Shown here: piece after piece, positions 35,540-47,360 of the stretch | How the letters are laid out: every line of letters starts with the position of its first letter | Position numbering within the stretch: position 1 is the stretch's first letter | From: Cephalotus follicularis | Taxonomy: Eukaryota; Streptophyta; Magnoliopsida; Oxalidales; Cephalotaceae | Assembly (NCBI GenBank): GCA_001972305.1 | Contig: BDDD01002917.1 | Coordinates: 62,001-126,000, forward strand | DNA: 64,000 nt | Reading direction: 5' to 3' | Notes under the pieces: model-generated | Databases searched by the model: none | The model's input: only the letters and a program-made list of their open reading frames with translations | What the model was told of the DNA's origin: nothing | Program-made: the position numbers and the translations under genes

Positions 35540-36382
35540 CTAGGGCTGAGGAGGATCTTCACGCTCAGGCAGAGGATCTTCATGCTCGGGTGGAGGAGCA
35601 AAGCAGGCTTCAACGGAAGGCAGAGGAGGAGCTTCAAATCCAGAAGAGGGGTCCACTGGAGTCGATGAAGAAGGAATAGCAGGGGGGTCCAGTATAGGGT
35701 CCGAGGTCAGAGTAGGATCCACAGGAAGAATAACCAAGTCTAGTGAACCTGGAATTGATAGCTCATCCACCATGGCAGACGAGACTCCCTCATCCAATTC
35801 AAGACGTAGCTTCTCTTCCTCCGCATCAATTCCCTCGGGATAGAAGTCGAATGTCTTGGCAGAGGGACCGTACACCACTCCATCCAGTGGGACGTCAGGA
35901 CGCAGGGAAGAGACCCAGTTCCTGTAGGCATAGAAGCCCCAGCGGATGTACTCGACTGCTTCCTCAAACACTGTCTCCTCGAACTCATCCGAGTTTTTGA
36001 ACTCCTCCACAGAGGATCTCATCAGCTCCTTGAACTCCTCCGAGCTTTTGAAGTCTGCCACGGCCTTGTGTCGTTCTCTCCTCAGTAGTTCCTGATCCAT
36101 CCTCTGTTGGCGATCAAGTTTTCCCTCTAACTCAAGGCACTTCTTCCTGGTGTGTTCCAGCTCTGCCTCCAGCTCCTTCCTGTCAGCCCTCTCCTCCTCC
36201 AAATCCTCAACTGCTTGCTTCTTCTCCTCAATCAAGGACTCCTGAACTTTGAGAACCTCATTCAGTCGAGCTTGGGCTGAGCGGGCAGTCTATTCCAATG
36301 TAGCCATGCTCGCCCTTAGCTCCCTGTCTCTGGCCACTACGGCAGAGAAGTTGTCCACAAGCAGTTGAGTGTTGTTCAGAGC
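35540..36382 (-). pseudogene. Antisense ORF of C (last exon): coiled-coil protein
   Basis: On the strand opposite to pol. Reads from a splice acceptor (TTTGACAG, minus, ending at 36383) through a Glu/Lys/Arg-rich coiled coil (EEKKQAVEDLEEERADRK), then FKSSEEFKEL, an EYIRWGFYAYRNWVSSLRPD segment and an acidic Pro/Ser tail ending at 35540. A TAG interrupts near 36290 (from CAG). It is homologous to the H antisense exon (56191-55439) at about 36382-35660: KTFDFYPEGIDAEEE vs KAFDFYPDGYEAEEE. The first exon is cut off by J at 36411. Antisense ORFs between pol and the 3' LTR are known in Tat elements; their function is unknown. Confidence 0.82.
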
Positions 36383-36405
36383 CTGTCAAAGGAGCATATA
36401 TGTCA

Positions 36406-36410
36406 ATAAC
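36406..36410. repeat. Left TSD of J (ATAAC, only one side visible)
   Basis: ATAAC immediately before the J LTR terminus; the matching copy should lie beyond 64000. Confidence 0.5.
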
Positions 36411-36572
36411 TGTAACACCCCCGAGCAGTGGGAGTCGCTACAGTTGCATATGATAGAAACTTAACATAACTAAACATACTAGAAACGTTCATCTTTATTA
36501 AAACGTGATGGTTTACAGCATAACCAATAACATACTGAAACTGATCATAAACTGAAACTTATTCATAATCCA
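36411..36572 (-). repeat. 3' LTR of J, terminal piece (162 bp)
   Basis: Plus-strand TGTAACACCCCCGAG is the reverse of the LTR end GGGTGTTACA of I (48405, 58212). Continues at 45527 after F. The final ATCCA is the TSD of F. Confidence 0.9.
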
Positions 36573-36715
36573 TGTAACACCCGGGGTTTTCGTTAATGTG
36601 TAATTTTGCTTTTCCAATGTAATTTTACACCTTGTGTTAATGAGAACCGTGTTTTCCCTCATTTGTGTGTTGAAAGTTGCAAGAAGGTGTGTTATGGTGT
36701 GCTTTTTGTGCAGGG

Positions 36716-36850
36716 GCAGCCGACTGCCACTGGGAGGCAGCCTACTGGATCCCTTGCTGAGGCGTGGCAGCGAGCTGCTGTGGGGAAGCAGCCGGCTGGT
36801 GGGAGTGTCGGCAGAAACAGACGACTGCCAAGCCAAGGCAGTCATTGCCA
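36716..36850. repeat. CAGCCGACTG motif cluster 1 in F 5' LTR
   Basis: cagccgactgcc, cagcctactgg, cagccggctgg, cagacgactgcc, cagtcattgcc: diverged copies, 143-277 bp from the LTR start. Less decayed in the 3' LTR (43361-43495). Confidence 0.8.
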
Positions 36851-37377
36851 TGCGCCAGACAGCCCACGTGCTGTTAGCCTTTAAGTGACAAAAGTGAGGT
36901 GTGTTGGCTTTTATGGCAGATGGCAGTGAGGGGCCCGGGTTCCACTCCATAAAACACAGCTTTTCTCTCCTCCATCTCCATCATTCTCTGTGATTTCAAG
37001 AGTGATTGTGAGTTTGAGAGTGAATGTGTGTGTGTGTGTGTTGAGGCATTGAGGAGTTGGTGTTGGAACCGGAAGCCTGGAGGCTTGACAGTGGAGGTTC
37101 GGACCTGTTGAAGGTTGCTGGACGTGTTGGGGGTGCAAGGACCTCGGTTTTTGGACTTAAAGAGGTGGATTGCAGCTCCTAACTTGGAGTTCTAAGGTAG
37201 GGGGAAGTCGTTTTTGCAAAGTAATTTCAATTGTAAATGTTTTTCATGAAATGAAATGCATGTTTATGTTATATTGTAAGCCTGGAACGTGTGTGTGCAT
37301 AAATGTGATGTTTTGGGTTATGTTGGGTGTGTGTTATGGCTGGTTTTAGCCGCTGGTTTTTACATCTGCTGCAGAAT

Positions 37378-37690
37378 CCAGCCGACTGCCGGCGTTGGGC
37401 ATTCGACTGCCTATGGGTCCAGCCGACTATTCTTGGGAGGCCAGTCGACTGCCCATGTTCGTCTCCAGGAAAATGTCTGCAGAGGTTGTGTAGTCGACTG
37501 CTGTAGGTCAGTAGCCAAGTGTGGGGGTGTGGACAGTCGACTGTCCTGAGGGCCAGCTGACTGTCGAGAGTGAGCAGCCGACTGTCTAGAGAGACAGCCG
37601 ACTGCCTGGTTGCGTAGCCGACTGCCTGGGTTGGGCAGCCGACTACTTTGAGGGGAACAGCCGACTGCCAGTGGGAGGCAGGCAACTGTT
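37378..37690. repeat. CAGTCGACTG/CAGCCGACTG motif cluster 2 in F 5' LTR
   Basis: About 13 copies in about 310 bp, at irregular spacing of 17-55 bp. The matching cluster in the 3' LTR is 44027-44338. Confidence 0.9.
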
Positions 37691-38904
37691 AGGGCCTGTT
37701 TTGCCCCGTAAACATGTGTATGCATCGTGTATTGTGATGTTTTGCTTCGTGAAGATTTATAAACTGTTTTGAGTATTGTTATTATTGAGTTTGAACTATT
37801 ATATCACCTTTCTGGAAGTGCATTGTAGTTTAGTGAAAATCATTACTTTACACGAAAATGTATGTTTTGTGAAAATATATATTTTTGAACCGTGAAAATG
37901 ACTTCCAAAAACACCGTGAACTGATTTTTGTGATATTGAGAACCGAGAACCGTGACATCGTGAAAATGAGTTTGTTTTCAGGTATTTTGTTTTAAAAACT
38001 ACTTGGAAAACTGTTTTGAGCATCGAGATGATTGTGATTGTGGTTGAGCTTGACGGTGATTGCTGATTGTGATTTTGATTGTGGCCGTACTAGTTGCGTG
38101 GCGGAGATGCCAGCGATGACTAGTGGTCGGGTCGACTCAGGGGGCAGGAGTTGGCTGGGTGACTTACTGTATTATGCCATGCTTCGTGCCGTCCGGAGTC
38201 GGGGCCGATGTCGGGATGTACGACGTTGGGTCCAGGAGTTGGCGACGCTCTTCGTACCTACCGTGAACCGTGAACCGTGAACCAAGTATTGTGTAGTCCT
38301 TTGGACTTGTTTGAAACCATGTATCGTGATATTGTGACATTGTGATACTGTGATATCGTGATATCGTGTTTTGGCATACGCATATCTATATTTATATATA
38401 TATATATATGCATCGAGATATAGTATGTACTGCATCTGTTGCACTCATGCTTGGTTTTGTTGATCTTATATTGCTTTTATGACTTTGGCCGAGTGAGGAC
38501 AAAGGCTAACCCCCCTACTGTTGCAGATTGATGCTGCGTTTTGGATATCGTCGGGCATGGACGTATCGGACAGTGATGTGACGGAGTTTGATGCTTTATG
38601 AGTTTTGTAAAGCATTGTGTAAACATGTTGTACTTGGATTATGTACTAATGTTTAACGTGGTTTTGTATCGACTTTTGGATCATGCTCCGCTTGAGGGCT
38701 TTTTATTTATGTTTGACCGTGGATGTTGTGGGAATCATGTGGTATGGGACGCATGGTTCCGTTTGCTTTCAGCTTCTATATATATGCTTCCGCAAGTTTG
38801 ATGCCTGTTTAAAAGTTTTAAATTTTTATCGTTCTCTGTATAAGCTGGATATCTGTTAAATTGCCATGTTGTATGTTGTTAATGCAAGCGAGGTGTGACA
38901 GCAG

Positions 38905-38916
38905 TGGTATCAGAGC
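38905..38916 (+). other. PBS of F (tRNA-iMet)
   Basis: TGGTATCAGAGC, four bases after the LTR end. Confidence 0.95.
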
Positions 38917-39008
38917 ATATATCCATTTATATGCTTAGCTTGGATACTATCCTTAGCAATTAACATGTTTCCTCAAGAGGACTAATGACATCTTTCTTAT
39001 AGGAACCT

Positions 39009-40190
39009 ATGAACGGTCGAAGAAGGCGTGCAAGGCATAGGGCCGTGAATGAGAATGTTCCTGAGGAAGTGAACATTGGAAGAGATCATAATGCTCCATC
39101 GGAGGCAGTACCGAACGTAAGAGACCCCATGGACCGCATCACCGACTATATCCAGCAGTGGATAGCTGCCAATCAGCAACAGATGGCCGCTAATACAGCC
39201 AATATGGAGGAGATGCGGAGGCTGTATGATCAGGCTCAGCCGATGGCTCCAGCTCAGGGTACGCAGGACGATGGTAGCTGGTTTGGCAGAAACCTAGAGA
39301 GGTTTATGAGACAGAACCCACCCAGTTTCAGGGGAGAGTTGGATGCTACCGCCGCTGAGAGGTGGCTACAGGACCTTGAGAAGATTTTCGAGGTGATGGA
39401 GTGTACAGACAGGCAGAAATTGAGGTTTTTCGTGTACCGTTTATGGGGAGAGGCCACTCACTGGTGGGAGATGGTCAGTGCTAAGTGGGAGGACACTGGA
39501 GTTGTAGGCACCTGGGAGGGGTTCCAGGAGGAGTTTCTGGCAGCATATGTGCCACGCATTGAGCGTGAGCGGAGAGAGACGGAGTTCTTGGAGCTACGTC
39601 AGGGGGAGATGACTATGGCCGAGTACCAGGCCAGGTTTGTTGAGCTTGCCAGACACTCAGCCTATTTGGTGGCCGACGAGGAGAAGACGGTGCAGAGGTT
39701 CTTGAGGGGCTTGCGACCGGATCTTCAGTCACGGATCAGGGTGATGGAGCTTGGTACCTTTGTGGAGGTTACCCAAAAAGCAAGGCTGTTGGAGAGTGTG
39801 TTGAATGAAGATAGGGCTGAGAGGGCCCGAGCACAGCAGAGCAGGCAGCCACAGAATCAGTCTAGACCAGCATCGTCAAAGTGGCAGAGCAGTGGTTCCC
39901 GAAGAAGTCCCCGAGGAACAGGACGCAGCAGACAGCTTCACAGGGTGCTCCTAGTCAGGGGAGTAATGCGAGGACTGGGGTTTGCTACCACTGTGGTCTT
40001 GCAAGGCATCAGCAGAAAGATTGTTTGTTAAAGAAAGGGTTGTGTCTGAGGTGTGGCACAGCGGGGCATTCCGTGAGGGATTGCCCGAGAGGAACAGCGA
40101 CAGCGCCTACTGGGCCAGCTAGTGGTAGTGCTTCTGCAACAGGACCGTCACAACGAAGAGATACCGGCAAAGGCATAGTGAAAGGTAGAG
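39009..40190 (+). pseudogene. gag: Element F gag, one frameshift
   Basis: ATG 39009 opens an Arg-rich N-terminus (NGRRRRARHRAVNE) as in A. Capsid-like region about 39280-39760 (RFMRQNPPSFRGELDA, WGEATHWWEM, FRGLRPDLQSRI-like). The first 290 codons are free of stops, so capsid could still be made. A frame change near 39880-39910 joins to two CCHC knuckles (CYHCGLARHQQKDC about 39987; CLRCGTAGHSVRDC about 40044). Confidence 0.9.
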
Positions 40191-41937
40191 TTTTCGTTCT
40201 TACTCAGTCAGAGGTTCCAGAGTCTACTTCTGTTATGGGAGGTACTGTGTATGTTTATGGTTTCTCTGCTAGAGCTTTGATGGATTCAGGAGCGTCACAT
40301 TCTTTCATTGCTTCCCGTTTTGCATCATGTTTGGATGTGTCTCCGGTTTGTATGCCTTATGTTCTCTATGTGAGCACACCTTTTGGAGGTTCCTTGTATG
40401 CAGACTCGGTGTACCGAGATTGTGAGCTTTCTGTTGCAGGTGTTTTGTTGTGTGCAGACTTGATCGTGCTACCCCTTTATGACTTTGATGTTATCTTGGG
40501 TATGGACTGGTTGTTAGCCTACCGTGCACAGCTGGACTATTACAACAAGGTGGTGGATCTTTGCTTGCCTGATGGGACTACTTTTCAGTTCCAGAGAGAC
40601 AGAGGCTTCTCGATGCCGATTATATCCTTTATTCATGCATCAAGGTATCTGGAAAAAGGGTGCGAAGGGTTCCTTGCGCATGTGGTTGACACATGGAAGG
40701 AGAAGGGAAAAAGTCTGCAGGAGGTTCCTGTTGTAAGTGAGTTTCCGGATGTGTTCCCTCCGATCTAGTGTCCTTACCACCGAGGAGGTGTATGGAGTTT
40801 TTAATCGACCTTGTACCGGGTACGGCTCCTGTTTCTAAGGCGCCTTACCGTATGGCTCCTGCGGAGTTGTGAGAGTTGAAGCTGCAGTTGCAAGACTTGA
40901 TCGATAAGGGTTTTGTGAGACCCAGTGTTTCTCCGTGGGGTGCGCTAGTGCTTTTTGTGAAAAATAAGGATGGGTCGATGAGGCTTTGCATCAACTACAG
41001 GATGTTGAATAAGGTGACTATCAAGAATAAATATCCTCTTCCACATATCGAGGATCTGTTTGACCAACTGCAAGGGTCAAGTGTGTTTTCCAAACTCGAT
41101 CTGAAGTCGGGTTATCACCAGCTGAGGGTGAAGGAAGGAGATGTAGAGAAGACTGCTTTTCGAACGAGGTATGGTCACTATGAGTTCTTGGTAATGCCTT
41201 TTGGTGTCACCAACGCACCAGTAGCGTTCATGTCCCTGATGAACGACGTGTTCCGACCGTATTCGGATCAATTTGTGGTGGTGTTCATAGATGATATACT
41301 GGTGTTCTCAAGGAGTGAGGAAGAGCACGTCTATCATCTGAGGTTAGTTCTGCAGACTCTCCGAGAGCATAAGTTGTATGCTAAGTTTAGCAAGTGTGAG
41401 TTCTGGCTCGACCATGTGATCTTCTTGGGTCACATCGTGTCTGGAGAGGGCTTGGCGGTGGATCCGTTGAAGACCGAGGTGGTGCGAGATTGGCCGCGTC
41501 CGAAAAATGTGACTGAGGTACGTAGTTTCCTTGGTTTGGCGGGATACTATCGGAGGTTCATCCAGAACTTTTCGAGGATAGCAGTACCTTTGACAAGGCT
41601 GACTCAGAAGAAGACCTTGTTTGTTTGGGATGATGACTGTGAAACCAGATTCTGTGATCTGAAGGATCGGCTGATCTCTGCTCCTGTTCTGGCGTTACCT
41701 GAGGGTAATGAGGGCTTTATAGTGTACAGTGATGCTTTGGGCAAAGGCCTGGGTTGCGTGTTGATGCAACGAGGCAGGGTGATTGCTTATGCTTCGCGGA
41801 AGCTAAAGCCGTATGAGGACAACTATCCGACTCATGATCTCGAGCTAGCAGCTATCGTTTTTGCTCTTCAGAAGTGGAGGCATTACTTGTATGGAGCACA
41901 GTTTGAGATCTTTACCGATCACAAGAGCCTGAGGTAG
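40191..41937 (+). pseudogene. pol: Element F protease, RT and RNase H, broken
   Basis: PR about 40200-40560 with intact catalytic LMDSGASHSFIAS (about 40277). RT from about 40790 in another frame (shift near 40765; TGA at 40870): [49 protein letters not shown], catalytic [11 protein letters not shown] at about 41279, then [12 protein letters not shown] about 41710-41940 ([28 protein letters not shown]). TAG at 41935 in RH. Confidence 0.92.
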
Positions 41938-43171
41938 TTGTTCAGTCAGGATGATTTGAATATGAGGCAACGTCGTTGGGTTGAGTTCTTTAATGACTAC
42001 GACTGCAGTATTCAGTACCATCCAGGGAAGGCGAACGTTGTCGCGGATGCCCTAAGTCGTAAGGCCATGGTTGCCAATGCCATGGTGTCTCAATGGAAGA
42101 TGTTAGAAGACTTCCAAGAATGGTCTCCATTCAATCAGTCACCGGGGATCTTTCTAGCTGACATGCGGGTAGAGCCAGTGTTACTGCATCACATCAAAGA
42201 TGCATAACCACATGATCCTGAATTGCAGCGGATTCGAGAGAATCTGGATTCGGAGTCTGATTTTTGAGTACATGATGATGGTATTATGAGGTATCGGGGA
42301 CGAGTGTGTCTTCCGAATGAACCGAGACCGAAAGATGAACAACTCCGTGGGGCTCATAAATCTCTGTACAATATTCATCCTGGTAACACTAAAATGTATC
42401 AAGACATGAAGAAATGTTACTGGTGGCCTGGCATGAAACGAGAGATCGCCGAGTATGTGGCAAGGTGTTTGACTTGCCAGACAGTTAAGGCCGAACACCA
42501 GAGGCCAGCAGGGTTGTTACAGCCCCTACCGATTCCAGAGTGGAAATGGGAGCATGTGACGATGGATTTTGTTTCGGGCTTTCCTTTGACTCGAAATCGT
42601 CACAATGCGGTATGGGTTATTGTGGATCGGCTTACTAAATCGGCACACTTTTTGCCTACCATGTCACAGATTTATTAAGGAGAAACTGCTTGCTGCTCAG
42701 AGCCGGCAGAAGAGCTATGTTGACAGTGTCAAGAGAAGACCTTTAACCTTCGACGTCGGTGATCATGTGTTTCTGAAGGTTTCACCGTGGAAAGGCGTTC
42801 AGAGGTTTGGGAAAAAGGGCAAGTTAGCTCCACGCTACATCGGTCCCTTTGAGGTTCTGGAGAGAGTTGGGGAGGTGGCTTACCAGCTTGCTTTACCTCC
42901 TGCACTGTCAAGTGTGCATGATGTCTTTCATGTATCCATGTTGAGGGGATATGTCCAAGACCCTTCGCATGTTCTGGATTTTGCTTCAGTTCCGGTGCGA
43001 GATGACCTATCTTGCGGGGAGTTGCCTGTGCGGATCCTGGATTGGAAGACGCAGGTGTTGAGGAACCAAACCATCCCTATGGTAAAGGTTCAGTGGCAGT
43101 TTCACCGTTCTGACGAGGCAACTTGGGAACGTGAAGAGGAGATGAGGGAGCATTACTCTCACTTGTTCTAG
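41938..43171 (+). pseudogene. Element F integrase lacking its catalytic core, with chromodomain-like tail
   Basis: RH end ([12 protein letters not shown], about 42030), stops at 42205 and 42266, then the INT zinc region (CYWWPGMKREIAEYVARCLTC, 42415) and MDFVSGFP with the first Asp (about 42560). After AHFLPT (about 42658) the sequence jumps to KEKLLAAQSRQKSY (about 42680), deleting the part with the second Asp and Glu (roughly 400 bp judged by A and J). C-terminus has GPFEVLERVGEVAY and a WEREEEMREHY chromodomain-like end. Cannot integrate. Confidence 0.9.
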
Positions 43172-43202
43172 TACCGCCTTTATTTCGGGGACGAAATTCC
43201 TT

Positions 43203-43216
43203 GAAGGAGGGGTGGA
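43203..43216 (+). other. Polypurine tract of F
   Basis: gaaggaggggtgga immediately before the 3' LTR. Confidence 0.92.
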
Positions 43217-45526
43217 TGTAACGCCCAGGGTTTTCGTTAATGTGTAATTTTGCTTTTACAATGTAATTTTACACCTTGTGTTAATGAGAACCATGTTTTC
43301 CCTCGTTTGTGTGTTGAAAGTTGCAAGAAAGTGTGTTGTGGTGTGCTTTTTGTGCAGGGGCAGCCGACTGCCACTGGGAGGCAGCCGACTGGATCCCTTG
43401 CTGAGGCGTGGCAGCCAGCTGCTGTGGGGAAGCAGCCGGCTAGTGGGAGTGTCGGCAGAAATAGCCGACGGCCAAGCCAAGGTAGTCGACTGCCATGCGC
43501 CAGACAGCCAACGTGCTGTCAGCCTTTAAGTGACAAAAGTGAGGTGTGTTGGCTTTTATGGCAGATGGCAGTGAGGGGGCCGGGTTCCACTCCATAAAAC
43601 ACAGCTTTTCTCTCCTCCATCTCCATCATTCTCTATGATTTCAAGAGTGCTTATAAGTTTGAGAGCGAAAGTGTGTGTGTGTGTGTTGAGGCTTTGAGGA
43701 GTTGGTGTTGGAACCGGAAGCTTGGAGGCTTGACATTGGAGGTTCGGACCTGTTGAAGGTTGCTGAACGTGTTGGGGGTGCAAGGACCTCGGTTTTTGGA
43801 CTTAAAGAGGTGGATTGCAGCTCCTAACTTGGAGTTCTAAGGTAGGGGGAAGTCGTTTTTGCAACGTAATTTCAATTGTAAATATTTTTCATGAAATGAA
43901 ATGCATGTTTATATTATATTGTGAGCCTGGAACGTGTGTGTGTGCATAAATGTGATGTTTTGGGTTGTGTTGGGTGTGTGTTGTGGCTGGTTTTAGCCTC
44001 TGGTTTTTACATCTACTGCAGAATCCAGCCGACTGCCCTTATTGGGCAGTCGACTGCCTATGGGTCCAGCCGACTGTTATTGGGAGGCCAGTCGACTGCC
44101 CATGTTCGTCTCCAGGAAAATGTCTGCATAGGTTGTGTAGTCGACTGCTGTAGGTCAGCAGCCGACTGTGGGGGTGTGGACAGACGACTGTCCTGAGGCC
44201 CAGTCGACTGTCGAGAGTGAGCAGCCGACAGTCTAGAGAGACAACCGACTGCCTGGTTGCGTACCCCACTGCCTAGGTTGGGCAGCCGACTACTTTGAGG
44301 GGAACAGCCGACTGCCAGTCGGAGGCAACCGACTGTTAGGGCCTGTTTTTCCCCGTGAACATGTGTATGCATCGTGTATTGTGATGTTTTGCTTCATGAA
44401 GCTTTATAAACTGTTTTGAGTATTGTGATTATTGAGTTTGAACTGTTATGTCACCTTTCTGGAAGTGCATTGTAGTTTAGTGAAAATCATTACTTTACAC
44501 GAAAATGTATATTTTGTGAAAATATATATTTTCGAACCGTGAAAATGACTTCCAAAAACACCGTGAACTGAGTTTTGTGATATTGAGAACCGAGAACCGT
44601 GACATCGTGAAAATGAGTTTGTTTTCAGGTATTTTGTTTTAAAAACTACTTGTAAAACTGTTTTGAGCATCGAGATGATTGTGATTGTGATTGAGCTTGA
44701 CTGTGATTGCTGATTGTGATTTTGATTATGGCCGTACTAGTTGCGTGGCGGAGATGCCAGCGATGACTAGTGGTCGGGTCGACTCAGGGGCCAGGAGTTG
44801 GCTGGGTGACTTACTGTATTGTGACCTGCTTCATGCCGTCCGGAGTCAGGGCTGATGTCGGGATGTACGACATTGGGGCCAGGAGTTGGCGACGCTCTTC
44901 GTACCCACCGTGAACCGTGAACCGAGTATTGTGTAGTCCTTTGGACTTGTTTGAGACCGTGCATTGTGATATTGTGACATTGTGATACTGTGATATCGTG
45001 TTTTGGCATACGCATATCTATATTTATATATATATGCATCGAGATATAGTATGTATTGCATCTGTTGCACTTATGCTTGGTTTCGTTGATCTTATATTGC
45101 TTTTATGACTTTGGCCGAGTGAGGACAAAGGCTAACCCCCCTACTGTTGCAGATTGATACTGCGTTTTGGATATCGCCGAGCATGGCCGTATCGGACAGT
45201 GATGTGATGGAGTTTTATGCGTTATGAGTTTTGCAAAGCATTGTGTAAACATGTTGCACTTGGATTATGTACTAATGTTTAACGTGGTTTTGTATCGACT
45301 TTTGGATCATGCTCCGCTTGTGGGCTTTTTATTTATGTTTGACCGTGGATGTTAAGGGAATCATGTGGTATGGGACGCATGGTTCCGTTTGCTTTCAGCT
45401 TATATATATATTCTTCAGCAAGTTTGATGTCTATTTAAAAGTTTTAAATTTTTATCGTTCTCTGTATAAGCTAGATATCTGTTAAATTGCCATGTTGTAT
45501 GTTGTTAATGCAAGCGGGGTGTGACA
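43217..45526 (+). repeat. 3' LTR of F (2310 bp)
   Basis: TGTAACGCCC...GGGTGTGACA, collinear with 36573-38900. Motif clusters at 43361-43495 and 44027-44338; conserved block at about 45113-45151. Confidence 0.96.
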
Positions 45527-46901
45527 ATCCAAAAGTCATAAACTGAACCTAACACATTGTTTATTACGCGGGTCCACTGTGACCACATAAACATAAAGGG
45601 ATCAGCTCCTAGATGATCCTCAGACATAAGGGAGTCACTCTCATCACACATTGCCCCGTCGCTCCGGAAAACCAGCCGCATGGAAACAAAAACGCGGCTG
45701 AGCAAACCTCAGTACGAATATAGAATGTAAAACAGTAAACGATATTTTAAAGCATGAAGATTTCAAAAGTACCTTAAAACTGAAATCTTAAGCAATAAAA
45801 CAGTGTAAACGTACTTTGTAAATGCCCACGGCAAAACATGTAAACCAAGTTCATAACCTTGAAACCATAAAGCATTCCTTTCCAAAACATAGGTTCCATA
45901 ACTGAGCACCAAAACCCATAACATATCAGAAACACACAATAGCAAGGGATTCGCGACATCCACATTGCCAAATAGAATTGCAGTGTACGGCACTACACAT
46001 ACAATTCCCATATCATAACATATCCCAAACATATAACTAGGATCGATCCATACGCCTCTATCACAAATCCTATCCAAGGATATCCCAGAGAGACGCCGTA
46101 AACTAATCAAACAGTTACGAAAAGTGTCATGCCCCCGTGCCAGGCCCACAGCATGCCTATGGTACCCCCATAGGTGGTTACAAAAGCTCAGTGTTTCACC
46201 ATTTAAAAAACTTGATTTCATCAAATCAATTTAAAATACATAGAAAGGTTTCCCAAACATAATCATAAATCGTTCTCAAACGATATAGTTTCACATAACG
46301 TATACTTTCATAATCAAAAGGCAACTCTTTTATTTTTACAATAAAGAGACATATCACAGCTGAATTCATAAAGTCAGAAATATTCGTTTTCGCAAAATAT
46401 CAAACTGACTTCATTTGAGGCATGCAAAATATACTTAGTTCATAAAGCCAAATATAACATATCATAAAACTGAATTCATTTCAAATAATTCAGATGTCCA
46501 AAACTGATTTTATTTCGCTAAAATCGAAGATAGTAGCAAAGAGCAGAATATCCGTACATCTCATTAAAACAAAACAGATTCAATTCAGATAAAACTGAAT
46601 GATAACTAAACAAAGAATCCTTATTTTATTCTCAAAACAGAACTGAATTTGTACTCTAATAAAATCAGTAAGAGTGTATCAAGGAACGAAGATCCGTACC
46701 TTATGTGATCACAGACTAACTTACGAATATCTGGTAAACTTAATTTGCCTCACGTAGCACAATAATCTATACAACATAACAATGTTCAAATAAGGGTCTA
46801 AAATTCATTTTGGGCATAAAACAGAATCATAATGATATTTAAAAACATACCCGGATTCATCGGAAGAGTAAACGGATGAAAACAGAAAGTTACAGGACAA
46901 A

Positions 46902-47110
46902 CCAGCCGACTGTTTCATGGATCCAGTCGACTGTTCATGGGGTGGCAGTCGACTACATAACAGGGCCAATCGACTTACACAACCAGGACTGCAGGCAGTC
47001 GACTGAATCAGGGGTCTAGCCGACTACACAACACAAAACAGTCGACTGTTGTACAAAACAGCCGACTACTCAAACTAAACAGCCGACTGTTCATATGGGC
47101 TGTCGATTGT
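46902..47110. repeat. CAGTCGACTG/CAGCCGACTG motif cluster in J 3' LTR
   Basis: About 10 copies (cagccgactgtt, cagtcgactgtt, cagtcgactaca, caatcgactta, cagtcgactgaa, tagccgactaca, and others). The J 5' LTR has the same cluster at 63375-63565 with one unit deleted. Confidence 0.92.
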
Positions 47111-47355
47111 TCTGGGCGACAGAACAGCAGTTTTGTGTAATCTAGTTGCCAAAACTCAGATTTTTCAACACTAGAAGATTACCAACATCAAAAACAACTT
47201 TGTATGGCATGTAAAACGATGTTATAATACTGAATTCGATAGAGACATATGGACAGAAAATTATTTAAGAGTGACAAGAACTTAGACCATAATATACCAA
47301 TGCATAACCCAATTCTGTCCACTTATCACGATTACATGCATCAAAACCATATTAT

Positions 47356-47360
47356 ATAAC
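47356..47360. repeat. Left TSD of I (ATAAC)
   Basis: ATAAC, repeated at 58213-58217. The empty site reads attatataacactccctag at about 63820-63838. Confidence 0.93.

Larger units (their letters stand above)
19830..36410 (+). mobile_element. Element C: Tat/Retand-like Ty3/gypsy retrotransposon with antisense ORF, 3' end outside window
   Basis: 5' LTR (about 19830-20854), PBS, gag, PR, RT, RH, a second RNase H, INT, a long non-coding spacer and an antisense ORF. D interrupts gag and J interrupts the antisense ORF, so the 3' LTR is beyond the window. The second RNase H domain and antisense ORF place it in the Tat group (established for Tat/Ogre elements). The exact left boundary is uncertain because no second intact LTR is visible. 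Confidence 0.88.
36573..38900 (+). repeat. 5' LTR of F (2328 bp)
   Basis: TGTAACACCC...AGGTGTGACA. Contains two CAGTCGACTG-type clusters (36716-36850, 37378-37690), CCGTGAA/GTGATATCGTG simple repeats (38260-38370) and a conserved block with splice-acceptor-like TGTTGCAG (38488-38526). Confidence 0.96.
36573..45526 (+). mobile_element. Element F: Tekay-like chromovirus with truncated integrase
   Basis: TSD ATCCA (36568-36572; 45527-45531), LTRs 2328 and 2310 bp, iMet PBS, gag, PR, RT, RH, INT without its core, chromodomain-like tail and PPT. 61978-62010 shows the empty site. The LTRs differ by small indels and substitutions. Confidence 0.96.
45527..47360 (-). repeat. 3' LTR of J, central piece
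   Basis: Nearly identical to 61993-63825 (the 5' LTR of J). Starts with the second copy of the F TSD and ends with ATAAC, the TSD of I. Contains a motif cluster (46902-47110) and a block shared with the I 3' LTR (about 45660-45720 and 46075-46165). Confidence 0.93.

Noticed and set aside
36606-36888. Several small overlapping frames in F LTRs (also 43250-43597, 44058-44372)
   Set aside because: They lie in motif clusters in many frames at once and are not shared in frame with A or J.
38260-38370. CCGTGAA and GTGATATCGTG repeats as a satellite or origin
   Set aside because: Short degenerate simple repeats confined to the F LTRs, no array elsewhere.
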